35,438 nt of DNA from UBA5436 sp964346085 (GCA_964346085.1 CAYFSZ010000007.1:1-35438); one strand, 5' to 3'. Shown: positions 18,029 to 26,011, counted from the first letter of the stretch. Notes: a model not told the origin generated them from the letters alone. Numbers and translations: made by a program.

Positions 18029-18928
18029 ATGCCTGATACAATAAATTATAAGAATGATGATTATCTAGTTCATGGAATTGCAAAAGAAGGTTTAATACGT
18101 TGTGTTGCAATTAGAACAACTGGTATTGTCAAACATGCTCAAGAAATACATGATTTATCACCAGCTTCATGCGTCGCACTAGGACGTTTGATGACAGGTG
18201 CATTATTAATCGCCTCTGATTTCAAAAATGAAGCGAATGAATTAACTGCAATTATCAAGTCAGACGGAGATATTCGAAATATCACCGTTATTGCTGATGG
18301 ATTAGGAAATGTTCGGGGTGATATTAATAATCCTCATGCTATTTCCAACTATCACTATGAAGGCAAACTTGATATTGGAAAAAGTATTGGTTCGGGTAGC
18401 TTAACAGTTATCAAAGATTTGGGTCTAAGAGAACCTTATGTTGGCAATATTGAATTGCTAAGTGGAGAAATTGCAGAAGATATTGCTTCTTATTACTTTT
18501 ATTCTGAACAAATTCCAAGCATTGTTTTTTTAGGCGTTAAATTATCTCCACAAGGAGTGGTTGCTGCCGGTGGAATGTTAATTCAGGTTATGCCGGGAGC
18601 GGATGATTTACTATTAGACTGGTTAGAAACTAGAGCGAAAGGATACCCCGATATTTCAGAACTTGTTGAGAACGGCGTAAGTCCACATCAATTACTCGAT
18701 ATGTTTTTTGGTGAAGGGGATTTAGAATACTTAAGCACTAACCATGTTCAGTACCAATGTACTTGTTCAAAAGAACGGATGACAAAAAATTTGATTTCTC
18801 TCGGAAAATCTGATTTGTATAGCTTAGCAGAGGAAGAAGATGGTATTAATTTGCATTGCCACTTCTGTGAAACAGATTATTATTTCGCAAAAGAAGAAAT
18901 AGAAGATTTAATCAATCAAAATAAATGA
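18029..18928 (+). CDS. hslO: Redox-regulated chaperone Hsp33
   Basis: The 299-residue cytosolic holdase is activated by oxidation. The four zinc-binding, redox-sensing cysteines are present as C-x-C (244, 246) and C-x2-C (277, 280), so the redox switch looks intact. The N-terminal domain carries the family stretch VVAAGGMLIQVMPGAD. Length is normal. The start follows AAGGAC closely (1-2 nt), an atypically short spacing, and an AGGA 11 nt upstream may serve instead. It lies 24 nt after the S41 protease gene and its stop overlaps an upstream ATG of trpS. Confidence 0.95.
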   Translation: MPDTINYKNDDYLVHGIAKEGLIRCVAIRTTGIVKHAQEIHDLSPASCVALGRLMTGALLIASDFKNEANELTAIIKSDGDIRNITVIADGLGNVRGDINNPHAISNYHYEGKLDIGKSIGSGSLTVIKDLGLREPYVGNIELLSGEIAEDIASYYFYSEQIPSIVFLGVKLSPQGVVAAGGMLIQVMPGADDLLLDWLETRAKGYPDISELVENGVSPHQLLDMFFGEGDLEYLSTNHVQYQCTCSKERMTKNLISLGKSDLYSLAEEEDGINLHCHFCETDYYFAKEEIEDLINQNK

Positions 18929-18945
18929 TAAAACCAGGAGAACGT

Positions 18946-19956
18946 ATGACTGAAAATAAAAAAGAAATTGTTTTAACAGGTGATAGACCAACAGGGCGTT
19001 TGCATATTGGACATTATGTTGGATCAATTAAGCAAAGACTGAAAATGCAAGAAGAATATGATACTTGTTACTTGATGATAGCGGATATGCAAGCATTGAC
19101 TGACAATGCACATGATGTCTCCAAAGTTCGTAAAAGTGTTTTAGAAGTAACTTATGATTATTTAGGTTGCGGAATAGACCCAAGCAAAACAACAATTTTC
19201 ATTCAATCTTTAATTCCAGAATTAACTGAGTTTACAGTTTTATATATGAACTTCGTTACTTTAGCACGTTTAATGCGTAATCCGACAGTGAAGCATGAAT
19301 TAGAATTAAGACAATTCGGAAATTCCATTCCAAGTGGATTTTTAAATTACCCAATTAGCCAAGCTGCTGATATTACAGCATTCGGAGCTACATTAATTCC
19401 TGTAGGTGATGATCAATTACCAATGATTGAACAAACCAATGAAATCGTTCGACATATCAATCATCATTTCAATACAGATATCATGAGAGAATGCAAACCG
19501 ATTCTTTCACAAGTCACACGTTTACCAGGAACAGATGGTAATGCAAAAATGAGTAAATCGCTCAATAATTGTATTTATCTTTCTGATGATGAAAAAATAG
19601 TTTCTAAGAAAATCATGAGTATGTTCACTGATCCGAATCATTTACGTGTAGAAGATCCAGGGACAGTTGAAGGAAACCCAGTCTTTACATATTTAGATGC
19701 TTTTGACCCAAACAAAGAAGAATTAGAAGAATGGAAAGATCATTATCGTCGTGGTGGATTAGGCGACGTGAAAGTAAAACGCCGACTAGAAGCTATCATC
19801 CAAGCAGAATTGGGTCCAATTCGTGAAAGAAGATTAGAAGTTCAAGACAAACCAGATCAAATCATGGAAATGCTAATTGAATCTTCAAAGAAAGCTAGAC
19901 TTGTTGCAACAGAAAATTTATTAAAGTTAAAAGAAGTGTTAGGAATTAATTATTGA
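18946..19956 (+). CDS. trpS: Tryptophanyl-tRNA synthetase
   Basis: This class I synthetase of 336 residues charges tRNA-Trp. The Rossmann-fold signature appears as GRLHIGHYVG (HIGH class), and the second signature as AKMSKSLNN (KMSKS). An earlier in-frame ATG at 18925 lies upstream of the CCAGGAG ribosome-binding site; the ATG at 18946, about 5 nt after that site, is the likely start. Length from there matches bacterial TrpRS. There is no T-box or trp attenuator upstream, where the gap to hslO is 17 nt, so it appears to depend on the upstream promoter. A strong terminator follows. Confidence 0.96.
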   Translation: MTENKKEIVLTGDRPTGRLHIGHYVGSIKQRLKMQEEYDTCYLMIADMQALTDNAHDVSKVRKSVLEVTYDYLGCGIDPSKTTIFIQSLIPELTEFTVLYMNFVTLARLMRNPTVKHELELRQFGNSIPSGFLNYPISQAADITAFGATLIPVGDDQLPMIEQTNEIVRHINHHFNTDIMRECKPILSQVTRLPGTDGNAKMSKSLNNCIYLSDDEKIVSKKIMSMFTDPNHLRVEDPGTVEGNPVFTYLDAFDPNKEELEEWKDHYRRGGLGDVKVKRRLEAIIQAELGPIRERRLEVQDKPDQIMEMLIESSKKARLVATENLLKLKEVLGINY

Positions 19957-19990
19957 TTTTGATTCTAGATTCGCTCAATTTTACTAGTTG

Positions 19991-20019
19991 AAAAGGCTCA
20001 AAGTGATTGAGCCTTTTTT
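19991..20019 (+). terminator. Terminator after trpS
   Basis: AAAAGGCTCAA (19991-20001) and TTGAGCCTTTT (20007-20017) form an 11-bp stem with a 5-nt loop, running into a T-tract. It closes the PucR-to-trpS cluster. A poor copy of the array half-site (TTTTGTGTGG, 20016-20025) overlaps its T-tract. Confidence 0.88.
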
Positions 20020-20035
20020 GTGTGGGGCAATAAGA

Positions 20036-20330
20036 TAACGTAAAATCAGAGTTGTGTTGTTTTTGCGTTAACAGAATTTTACGCAAAATTGGAACTTTGA
20101 TACTTTTGCGTTATTAGATTATAACGTAAAATTAGAGTATCACAGGTTTTGCGTTATTGAAAATGACACGCAAAATTGGAACTTATCGATTTTTGCGTTA
20201 GTGACCCATAACGCAAATTTAAGATTTTGTTGTTTTTGCGTTATTGAAAACGACACGCAAAATCTGAAGTTATCGATTTTTACGTTAGTGACCCATAACG
20301 CAAATTTAAGATTTGTTCAATTTTGCGTTA
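20036..20330. repeat. Array of regularly spaced, alternating inverted half-sites
   Basis: Seven copies of TTTTGCGTTA start at 20061, 20104, 20147, 20191, 20234, 20278 and 20321. They alternate with seven reverse-oriented copies (TAACGCAAAA-like) at 20036, 20079, 20122, 20166, 20209, 20253 and 20296. Each forward arm and the next reverse arm enclose an 8-9 nt loop, and every spacer between hairpins is exactly 15 nt, so the period is 43-44 bp. Spacers and loops are of two alternating types (TTGGAACTTATCGAT-like and TTAAGATTTTGTTGT-like), giving a superperiod of about 87 bp. There is no coding capacity. The function is unknown; the layout does not fit a CRISPR array or a terminator. Confidence 0.9.
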
Positions 20331-20375
20331 TAAACGAATAATGATTGAAGAAGATGAATTAATACAAACAAAGGG

Positions 20376-20404
20376 TTGCAATACCAATTTAGATGTTATA
20401 TACT
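20376..20404 (+). promoter_or_regulatory. Promoter of the S10 ribosomal protein operon
   Basis: TTGCAA (20376-20381), a 17-nt spacer and TATACT (20399-20404) lie about 270 nt upstream of rpsJ and 46 nt after the palindrome array. This is the best promoter match ahead of the ribosomal genes. It gives a leader of about 260 nt. Confidence 0.65.
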
Positions 20405-20410
20405 CTTATA

Positions 20411-20673
20411 CGTTTCAGTGCGAAAATATTATTTTGCCTGAAGAAAATAGGCTTAGATGTCTGAGATTGCCGCAATTACCGCTGCGGTATTTACGGGTAA
20501 CTTAGACAGAGCAAGTTTGAACAAGATTCAAGCGTCGTATCAATTCGCAGCATGACCTGGAAGGTTTCACCCAGTAAATGCGTTGAAAACGAAATTGCTG
20601 GGTTTTATATTGAGAAGATAAGAAACGCCCGGGGAAGTTGTGAAAAATACGAAGCAGCATAGGAGGTTACAAA
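20411..20673 (+). ncRNA. Structured 5' leader of the S10 operon, candidate attenuator
   Basis: The leader holds a long-range stem, TGTCTGAG (20458-20465) with CTTAGACA (20501-20508). Inside are mutually exclusive hairpins: TACCG/CGGTA (20477-20489), or TTACC (20476-20480) with GGTAA (20496-20500), or TGCCGC (20468-20473) with GCGGTA (20484-20489). Further on, ACCCAGTAA (20569-20577) pairs with TTGCTGGGT (20595-20603), followed by TTTTAT, which resembles an imperfect terminator. Such competing folds suggest autogenous control by a ribosomal protein (L4 does this in E. coli), but no match to a known leader class is claimed. I see no protein-coding gene between 19957 and 20673. Confidence 0.5.
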
Positions 20674-20985
20674 ATGGCTGTAAATCAAAAAATCAGAATA
20701 CGCTTAAAAGCTTTCGATCATCAAATTTTAGACGAGAGCGCATCCAGAATCGTTGAAACAGCAAACAGAACTGGAGCTAGTGTATCAGGCCCGATTCCTT
20801 TACCAACAGAAAAGGAAATTATCACAATCTTACGTTCTCCGCACAAACACAAAGATTCAAGAGAACAGTTTGAAGCGAGAACACATAAACGTTTGATTGA
20901 TATCGTGGCACCAAATAATAAGACTATGGAGTCTTTGATGAAATTAGAAATGCCAGCTGGAGTAAATATCGAAATTAAGTTATAG
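20674..20985 (+). CDS. rpsJ: 30S ribosomal protein S10
   Basis: The 103-residue protein of the small-subunit head, also known as NusE for its role in antitermination. The sequence runs through the S10 hallmarks KIRIRLKAFDH, a GPIPLPT stretch and RTHKRLIDI. Length is standard. It is the first gene of the operon. The ATG follows AGGAGG by 7 nt. A 58-nt gap to rplC holds a small GTTCG/CGAAC hairpin (21004-21019), which may be a processing or pausing site. Confidence 0.98.
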   Translation: MAVNQKIRIRLKAFDHQILDESASRIVETANRTGASVSGPIPLPTEKEIITILRSPHKHKDSREQFEARTHKRLIDIVAPNNKTMESLMKLEMPAGVNIEIKL

Positions 20986-21043
20986 ACTTTAGCCAAGGTC
21001 AATGTTCGCTTAGACGAACCAATAACCAGGAGGAAAATAAAAA

Positions 21044-21667
21044 ATGAACAGATTTATGCTAGGTAAAAAAGCCGGTATGACACAACTGTTTGATGAAAAC
21101 GGAATCTTAATTCCTGTTACTGTTATCGACTGTGGTCCTTTGACTGTCGTTCAAAACAAAACAGAAGCGATTGACGGATATCAAGCAGTTAAAGTTGGTT
21201 ACGGCAAAAACACAAAGTACAATAAACCTGCAAAAGGTGAGTTCGATAAAGCCAAAGTTGAACCATTACGCGTACTTCGTGAATTCAAAAACACAGATGA
21301 ATTTGAAACAGGTCAAGTCATCAAGGTTGACGAAATGTTCCAACCAGGTGACTGTGTTGACGTTTCAGGAACTTCAAAAGGTAAAGGTTACCAAGGTGGT
21401 ATCAAACGTCATGGCTTCAGCAGAGGACCTATGGCTCACGGTTCCAAATATCACCGTGGTTCCGGTTCGATGAGTTCTTCAGCAACTCCATCAAAAGTCA
21501 AAAAAGGTAAGAAAATGTCTGGTCAAATGGGTAACAAACGTTCTACAGTTCAAAACTTAGAAGTTGTTCAAGTTGACGGAGAACGCAACATTTTAGTCGT
21601 TAAAGGTGCTGTTCCCGGACCAAAACGCGGATTATTAGAAATCAAATTATCCGTTAAGACACGCTAG
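21044..21667 (+). CDS. rplC: 50S ribosomal protein L3
   Basis: A 207-residue large-subunit protein placed early in assembly. The family signature GFSRGPMAHGSKYHRGSGS is near residues 126-144, and the N terminus (MLGKKAGMTQLFDENG) is typical. The extended loop that reaches the peptidyl-transferase centre includes the conserved basic KKGKKMSGQMG. It has a strong CAGGAGG site and is followed by rplD after 14 nt. Confidence 0.98.
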   Translation: MNRFMLGKKAGMTQLFDENGILIPVTVIDCGPLTVVQNKTEAIDGYQAVKVGYGKNTKYNKPAKGEFDKAKVEPLRVLREFKNTDEFETGQVIKVDEMFQPGDCVDVSGTSKGKGYQGGIKRHGFSRGPMAHGSKYHRGSGSMSSSATPSKVKKGKKMSGQMGNKRSTVQNLEVVQVDGERNILVVKGAVPGPKRGLLEIKLSVKTR

Positions 21668-21681
21668 AGTGGAGGAACAAA

Positions 21682-22305
21682 ATGGCTAAAACAAGTTTGT
21701 ATAATATGAAAGGCGAAGTTGTCGGAGAGATTGAATTAAATGATGCAATCTTTGCGATTGAACCACATGTTGATGTTGTACATCGTATTGTGAAAAATCA
21801 ATTGGCAAATCGTCGTCAAGGTACAGCGAAAGTAAAAACACGTAGTGAAGTACGTGGTGGTGGTAGAAAACCTTATCGTCAAAAAGGTACAGGTAGAGCA
21901 CGTCAAGGTTCTATCAGAGCTGCTAACCATGTTGGTGGTGGTATCATTTTTGGACCAGTTCCACGTGACTATCGTTATACTACAAATAAAAAAATGCGCA
22001 GATTAGCAATGAAATCAGTTTTATCGCAAGCATTAACAGATGAAAGAATCAAGGTGTTAGAAACTTTCGAATTAGATGCAATTAAAACAAAAGAAGTTGT
22101 CAATGTAATCAATAACTTAAAAGTAGAAGGAACAACATTGTTCATTCTTTCTGAACCAAATAAAGTTGTTGAAAAATCTGCTGCAAACATTAAAGATGTA
22201 AAAACAGCTTTAGTAAATACAATGAATGTTTTTGATTTGTTGAAATACAAAAACGTCATCTTTACGAATTCTGCTGTCGAAAAAGTTCAGGAGGTTTACG
22301 TATAA
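21682..22305 (+). CDS. rplD: 50S ribosomal protein L4
   Basis: A 207-residue protein whose extended loop (GGRKPYRQKGTGRARQGSIR, about residues 57-76) lines the peptide exit tunnel. In E. coli L4 represses its own operon through the leader, so it is the first candidate ligand for the leader at 20411-20673; that is inference. The stop shares one base with the rplW start, so the two are coupled. A GGAGG site precedes it. Confidence 0.97.
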   Translation: MAKTSLYNMKGEVVGEIELNDAIFAIEPHVDVVHRIVKNQLANRRQGTAKVKTRSEVRGGGRKPYRQKGTGRARQGSIRAANHVGGGIIFGPVPRDYRYTTNKKMRRLAMKSVLSQALTDERIKVLETFELDAIKTKEVVNVINNLKVEGTTLFILSEPNKVVEKSAANIKDVKTALVNTMNVFDLLKYKNVIFTNSAVEKVQEVYV

Positions 22306-22658
22306 TGAGAAGCGCATATGACATTATCATTAAGCCGATAATTACAGAACGTAGTTCAGAGGATGTTGCTAACGGAAAATATACGTTTGAAGTTGACAAA
22401 AAAGCAACAAAAACAGAAGTTCGTCAAGCTGTCGAAAAATTATTCAATGTTCGTGTTGTAAAAGTTAATACACAAAACGTTACAGGTAAAACCAAAAGAG
22501 TGAATCGTCACATTGGTAAAAGACCTGACTGGAAAAAGGCAGTGGTTACAATTGATCTTGATCCACAAGAAACAGTTTATTTAACTGAAGGTGGTAAAGA
22601 AAAGAAGACAACAAAAAAATACAAAACTTCAATTGAAGAATTTGGGTTCGGGCTATAG
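22305..22658 (+). CDS. rplW: 50S ribosomal protein L23
   Basis: A 117-residue protein at the tunnel exit, the docking site for trigger factor and SRP. The start is IIKPIITERSSEDVANGKYTF-like, as in bacterial L23. It is about 20 residues longer than the usual 95-100, mostly in a Lys/Thr-rich C-terminal tail (KEKKTTKKYKTSIEEFGFGL). It overlaps rplD by one base and has an AGGAGG site inside the end of rplD. Confidence 0.96.
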   Translation: MRSAYDIIIKPIITERSSEDVANGKYTFEVDKKATKTEVRQAVEKLFNVRVVKVNTQNVTGKTKRVNRHIGKRPDWKKAVVTIDLDPQETVYLTEGGKEKKTTKKYKTSIEEFGFGL

Positions 22659-22686
22659 GGCCGGATCGAAGAAGGAGTGAATTAAT

Positions 22687-23517
22687 ATGGCAGTAAAAAC
22701 TTTTCGCCCTACTTCTCCTGCATTAAGACATATGACAGTGGCAGATTATTCTGAACTGACAGATAAAAAGCCCGAGAAAAGTCTTTTAGCAAAGAAAGTA
22801 AAAAATAGTGGTAGAAATAACTATGGACGTATTACTGTAAGACACAGAGGTGGTGGTAATCGTCAAAAAATCAGAATCATTGACTGGAAACGTCAAAGAG
22901 ATGGTATTCCTGCTACAGTAAAAGCAATCGAATACGATCCAAATCGTACAGCATACTTAGCATTAATCCAATATGTTGATGGGGTAAAAGCTTATATTTT
23001 AGCACCTCATGGTTTAAAAGTAGGAATGCAAGTTGTTTCTGGTAAGGATGCTGATATTGCAGTTGGTAATACATTACCAATCTTAAATATTCCAGTTGGT
23101 ACTGTAATTCATAATATTGAAATGCATCCGGGTCGTGGTGCTCAATTAGTTCGTTCAGCTGGCGCTTCAGCAAGCTTGATGGCTAAAGAAGGTAACTATG
23201 CACAAATTCGTATGCCATCTGGTGAATACAGATTAATCCCGATTAATTGTCGTGCGACAATCGGAACAGTTGGCAATATCGAGCATGAGAATATCAAAAT
23301 CGGTAAAGCTGGTCGTCAACGTCATCTTGGTATTAGACCTACAGTTCGTGGTCTTGTAATGAACCCTGTTGACCATCCTCACGGTGGTGGTGAAGGTTCA
23401 ACATCAATCGGTCTTCCTAGTCCGAAATCACCTTGGGGCAAGCCGACAGTTGGTAAGAAAACTCGTAAGAAAAATAAAAAGTCTAATAAAATGATTATTA
23501 GAAGACGTAAAAAATAG
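22687..23517 (+). CDS. rplB: 50S ribosomal protein L2
   Basis: A 276-residue primary rRNA-binding protein needed for subunit joining and peptidyl transfer. The N terminus has the family stretch FRPTSPALRHMTV. The core has RGGGNRQKIRIIDWKR, and the C-terminal loop NPVDHPHGGGEG holds the conserved histidine. It ends in a typical basic tail (KKTRKKNKKSNKMIIRRRKK). The ATG follows AAGGAG. It lies 28 nt after rplW and 11 nt before rpsS. Confidence 0.98.
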   Translation: MAVKTFRPTSPALRHMTVADYSELTDKKPEKSLLAKKVKNSGRNNYGRITVRHRGGGNRQKIRIIDWKRQRDGIPATVKAIEYDPNRTAYLALIQYVDGVKAYILAPHGLKVGMQVVSGKDADIAVGNTLPILNIPVGTVIHNIEMHPGRGAQLVRSAGASASLMAKEGNYAQIRMPSGEYRLIPINCRATIGTVGNIEHENIKIGKAGRQRHLGIRPTVRGLVMNPVDHPHGGGEGSTSIGLPSPKSPWGKPTVGKKTRKKNKKSNKMIIRRRKK

Positions 23518-23528
23518 GAGGTAGTGAT

Positions 23529-23810
23529 ATGAGTCGTTCAATGAAAAAAGGTTTTTATGTTGAAGAACGTTTAATGAAACGCATTGAAGATATGAATGCA
23601 AAAAACGAACATAAAGTAATTAGAACATGGTCTCGCGATTCTACTATCTTCCCTGAAATGGTTGGTCATACAATCGCAGTTCATGATGGTAAAAAACACG
23701 TACCTGTGTATGTTACAGAAGAAATGGTTGGTCATAAATTAGGAGAATTTGCTCCTACAAGAACATATCGTGGCCATGCTGCTTCAGAAAAATCATCAAA
23801 ACTTCGTTAA
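23529..23810 (+). CDS. rpsS: 30S ribosomal protein S19
   Basis: A 93-residue small-subunit head protein that contacts S13 and the A-site finger. The start MSRSMKKGFYVEERLMKRI and the core IKTWSRDSTI-like segment (VIRTWSRDSTIFPEMVGHTI) are diagnostic, as is the C-terminal GEFAPTRTYRGHA. Length is standard. An AGGAGG site lies partly in the rplB stop region (11-nt gap). Confidence 0.98.
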   Translation: MSRSMKKGFYVEERLMKRIEDMNAKNEHKVIRTWSRDSTIFPEMVGHTIAVHDGKKHVPVYVTEEMVGHKLGEFAPTRTYRGHAASEKSSKLR

Positions 23811-23835
23811 TTAGCTGAAGGGAAGGGAGGAAATA

Positions 23836-24321
23836 ATGTCAAAAACATATACAAAAAATGAATTGCTTGAAAACAGAGAGCAATTAGTTAAAGATTTTTA
23901 TGCTCAAACTCCGCGTTCAGCTAAAAAACGTACTTTAACAAAAAAAGAACGCAAAATTTTGGGTATTGGTAAAGATAGAGGCGTTGCAAAGACAAAACAT
24001 GTTCGCATCAGCCCATCAAAAGTGAGCATTGTAGTTCGCACAGTTTTACATAAACAAGTAGACGAAGCTATTGCAATTCTCAAATATACACCAAAAGCAG
24101 CAGCTCCAATTTTAATTAAATTATTAGAATCAGCTGCAGCAAACGCCGTTAATAACAATAATTTAAATCGCGAAGACTTATTCTTCGTTGATTGTCAAGT
24201 CGGTCCTGGAATCACAATGAAAAGATATATGCCTCGTGGTAAAGGATCTGCGAGTCAAATTCTTAAAAGATCCAGTAATATCACTGTAACAGTAAAAGAA
24301 AAAACTGAGGAGGCTAACTAA
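23836..24321 (+). CDS. rplV: 50S ribosomal protein L22 with an N-terminal extension
   Basis: At 161 residues this exceeds the usual 110-115. The L22 core begins about residue 52 (TKHVRISPSKVSIVVRTV) and includes AAANAVNNNNL and the tunnel-lining hairpin near GPGITMKRYMPRGKGSASQI. About 50 basic and acidic residues precede it (TYTKNELLENREQLVKDFYA and a Lys-rich KKRTLTKKERK). The start is supported by GGGAGG 6 nt before the ATG, and no internal ATG with a ribosome-binding site sits near the core. It overlaps rpsC by one base. Confidence 0.95.
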   Translation: MSKTYTKNELLENREQLVKDFYAQTPRSAKKRTLTKKERKILGIGKDRGVAKTKHVRISPSKVSIVVRTVLHKQVDEAIAILKYTPKAAAPILIKLLESAAANAVNNNNLNREDLFFVDCQVGPGITMKRYMPRGKGSASQILKRSSNITVTVKEKTEEAN

Positions 24322-25001
24322 TGGGTCAAAAAGTAAATCCACATGGTTTTCGTGTTGGCGTAATTAAAGATTGGGATACTCGTTGGTATGCCGATAAGAA
24401 AAATTTCGCTCGTTACTTGGTTGAAGATACAAAGATTAGAGACTTTGTAAAAACAGAAACTGGTAGAGCAGGCGTTTCTCGTATCGAGATTGAACGTGAA
24501 GGTGATGAAAGAACAATTATCACTATTTCAACTGCTAAACCTGGTATCATCATCGGACGCCAAGGTGCAGAAATCGAAGTTTTAAAGAAAAAATTATTCA
24601 AACAATTCCGTAAAAACTTCTTTATTAATGTAAAAGAAATAAAGAATGCAGATATGGATGCACAATTGGTTGCTGAAAATGTTGCAAAACAATTGGAAGA
24701 ACGTGTTTCTTTCAGAAGAGCAATGAAACAGGTAATCGGCAGAACAATGAAACAAGGTGCAAAAGGTATCAAAGCAATGTGTTCTGGCCGTTTAGGTGGT
24801 GCAGAAATCGCTCGTAGCGAAAGCTATCATGAAGGAACAATTCCTCTTCATACTTTGAGAGCTGATATTGATTATGGTTTTGCTGAAGCAAATACTACTT
24901 ACGGAAAAATTGGTGTAAAAATTTGGATTTATAAAGGTGAAATTATTCCTTTACCAAAAGAAAAGAAAGAACAAGTTGAAACTGAAGGAGGCGAGCAATA
25001 A
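24321..25001 (+). CDS. rpsC: 30S ribosomal protein S3
   Basis: A 226-residue protein at the mRNA entry tunnel. The N-terminal KH domain shows GIIIGRQGAEIEVLKKKL. The C-terminal part has the S3 signature around GRLGGAEIARSESYHEGTIP and the stretch DIDYGFAEANTTYGKIGVKIWI. Length is standard. It is coupled at both ends by single-base stop/start overlaps (TAATG) with rplV and rplP. Confidence 0.98.
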   Translation: MGQKVNPHGFRVGVIKDWDTRWYADKKNFARYLVEDTKIRDFVKTETGRAGVSRIEIEREGDERTIITISTAKPGIIIGRQGAEIEVLKKKLFKQFRKNFFINVKEIKNADMDAQLVAENVAKQLEERVSFRRAMKQVIGRTMKQGAKGIKAMCSGRLGGAEIARSESYHEGTIPLHTLRADIDYGFAEANTTYGKIGVKIWIYKGEIIPLPKEKKEQVETEGGEQ

Positions 25002-25531
25002 TGTTAATGCCAAAGCGTGTCAAATATAGAAGACAACATCGTGGACGCATGAAAGGTAAAGCTCTACGTGGTAACAAAGTTTCTTATGGTCAATTTGGTT
25101 TGCAAGCATTAGAACCACATTGGATCACAAGTAATCAAATTGAAGCTGCCCGTGTTGCGATTAACCGTTATTTGCGTCGTGGTGGTAAGGTTTGGATCAA
25201 AATCTTCCCAGATAAATCAGTTACAAAAAAGCCAGCTGAAACCAGAATGGGTTCCGGTAAAGGTTCACCAGAATATTGGGTAGCAGTTGTAAAACCAGGC
25301 AGAGTTTTATTTGAAATTGCTGGTGTTAGTGAGAAAGTTGCTCGCGAAGCTTTCCGTCTTGCTTCTCATAAGTTGCCAATTAAAACAAGATTTGTTGTTT
25401 CTGATGTTGAGTTAACAGAAGAAGAATTAGAAAAATTCTCAGAAGTTCAAGCTGATGTCATCGAACAGCTCGAAGAAGACGCTGAAATGGCTGCTGAAGC
25501 TGCAGAAGAAGCAGAAAATGAAGAAGCTTAG
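25001..25531 (+). CDS. rplP: 50S ribosomal protein L16 with an acidic C-terminal tail
   Basis: A 176-residue protein near the A-site tRNA. The start MLMPKRVKYRRQHRGRMKG and the core TRMGSGKGSPEYWVAVVKPG identify it. L16 is usually 137-146 residues. Here about 35 more follow the core end (FVVSDVELTEEE), rich in Glu and Ala (EDAEMAAEAAEEAENEEA). An acidic tail is unusual on a basic ribosomal protein. The frame stays open to the rpmC ribosome-binding site, so it is not an artefact of a missed stop. Confidence 0.96.
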   Translation: MLMPKRVKYRRQHRGRMKGKALRGNKVSYGQFGLQALEPHWITSNQIEAARVAINRYLRRGGKVWIKIFPDKSVTKKPAETRMGSGKGSPEYWVAVVKPGRVLFEIAGVSEKVAREAFRLASHKLPIKTRFVVSDVELTEEELEKFSEVQADVIEQLEEDAEMAAEAAEEAENEEA

Positions 25532-25540
25532 GAGGTGCAA

Positions 25541-25750
25541 ATGAAAACAACTGAATTACGTAAAATGACTGCTGCTGATTTAGAAAAAGAATTATTTGAA
25601 CTAAAAGAACAGTTATTTAAAATAAGATTTCAACATGCCACTAATCAACTTGATAATCCAATGGAACTTAAAAAAGTTCGCCGTGAAATTGCACGAGTAA
25701 AAACTATTTTAAGAGAAATGGAATTAGCAGAAGAAGGAACAAGAGGATAG
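25541..25750 (+). CDS. rpmC: 50S ribosomal protein L29
   Basis: A 69-residue two-helix protein at the tunnel exit next to L23. Typical stretches are TELRKMTAADLEKELFELKE and the C-terminal VRREIARVKTILRE. A GTG at 25535 would add two codons but lies inside the GGAGGTG ribosome-binding site; the ATG at 25541 is the start. It sits 9 nt after rplP. Confidence 0.96.
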   Translation: MKTTELRKMTAADLEKELFELKEQLFKIRFQHATNQLDNPMELKKVRREIARVKTILREMELAEEGTRG

Positions 25751-25753
25751 AGT

Positions 25754-26011
25754 ATGATCGAAAGAAATAATCGAAAACAAAGAGTCGGAATCGTAGTTTC
25801 CGATAAAATGGATAAGACGATTACTGTTGCTGTTGAAGAACAAGTACGTCATCCCTTGTATAATAAATACGTTAAACAAACTAAAAAGTTTAAAGCACAT
25901 GATGAAAACAATGAAGCCGGTGAAGGTGATAGAGTTCGCATCATGGAAACCAGACCTTTAAGCAAATCTAAAGCTTGGAGATTGGTAAAAATAGTCGAAA
26001 AAGCGAAGTAG
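25754..26011 (+). CDS. rpsQ: 30S ribosomal protein S17
   Basis: An 85-residue OB-fold primary rRNA-binding protein. Recognisable stretches are RKQRVGIVVSDKMDKTITV, a HPLYNKYVK segment and the C-terminal GDRVRIMETRPLSKSKAWRLV. It begins only 3 nt after the rpmC stop. The ribosome-binding site is weak (AGAGGATAG), so translation is probably coupled to L29. Confidence 0.97.
   Translation: MIERNNRKQRVGIVVSDKMDKTITVAVEEQVRHPLYNKYVKQTKKFKAHDENNEAGEGDRVRIMETRPLSKSKAWRLVKIVEKAK

Noticed and set aside
20036..20330. CRISPR array
   Set aside because: The repeated element alternates in orientation, the invariant part is 10 nt, the spacers are 15 nt and similar to one another, and no cas genes are nearby.
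20323..20505. A 60-codon open frame between the array and rpsJ
   Set aside because: It begins at a TTG inside the last half-site, has no ribosome-binding site, spans the S10 promoter and leader, and resembles no known protein.
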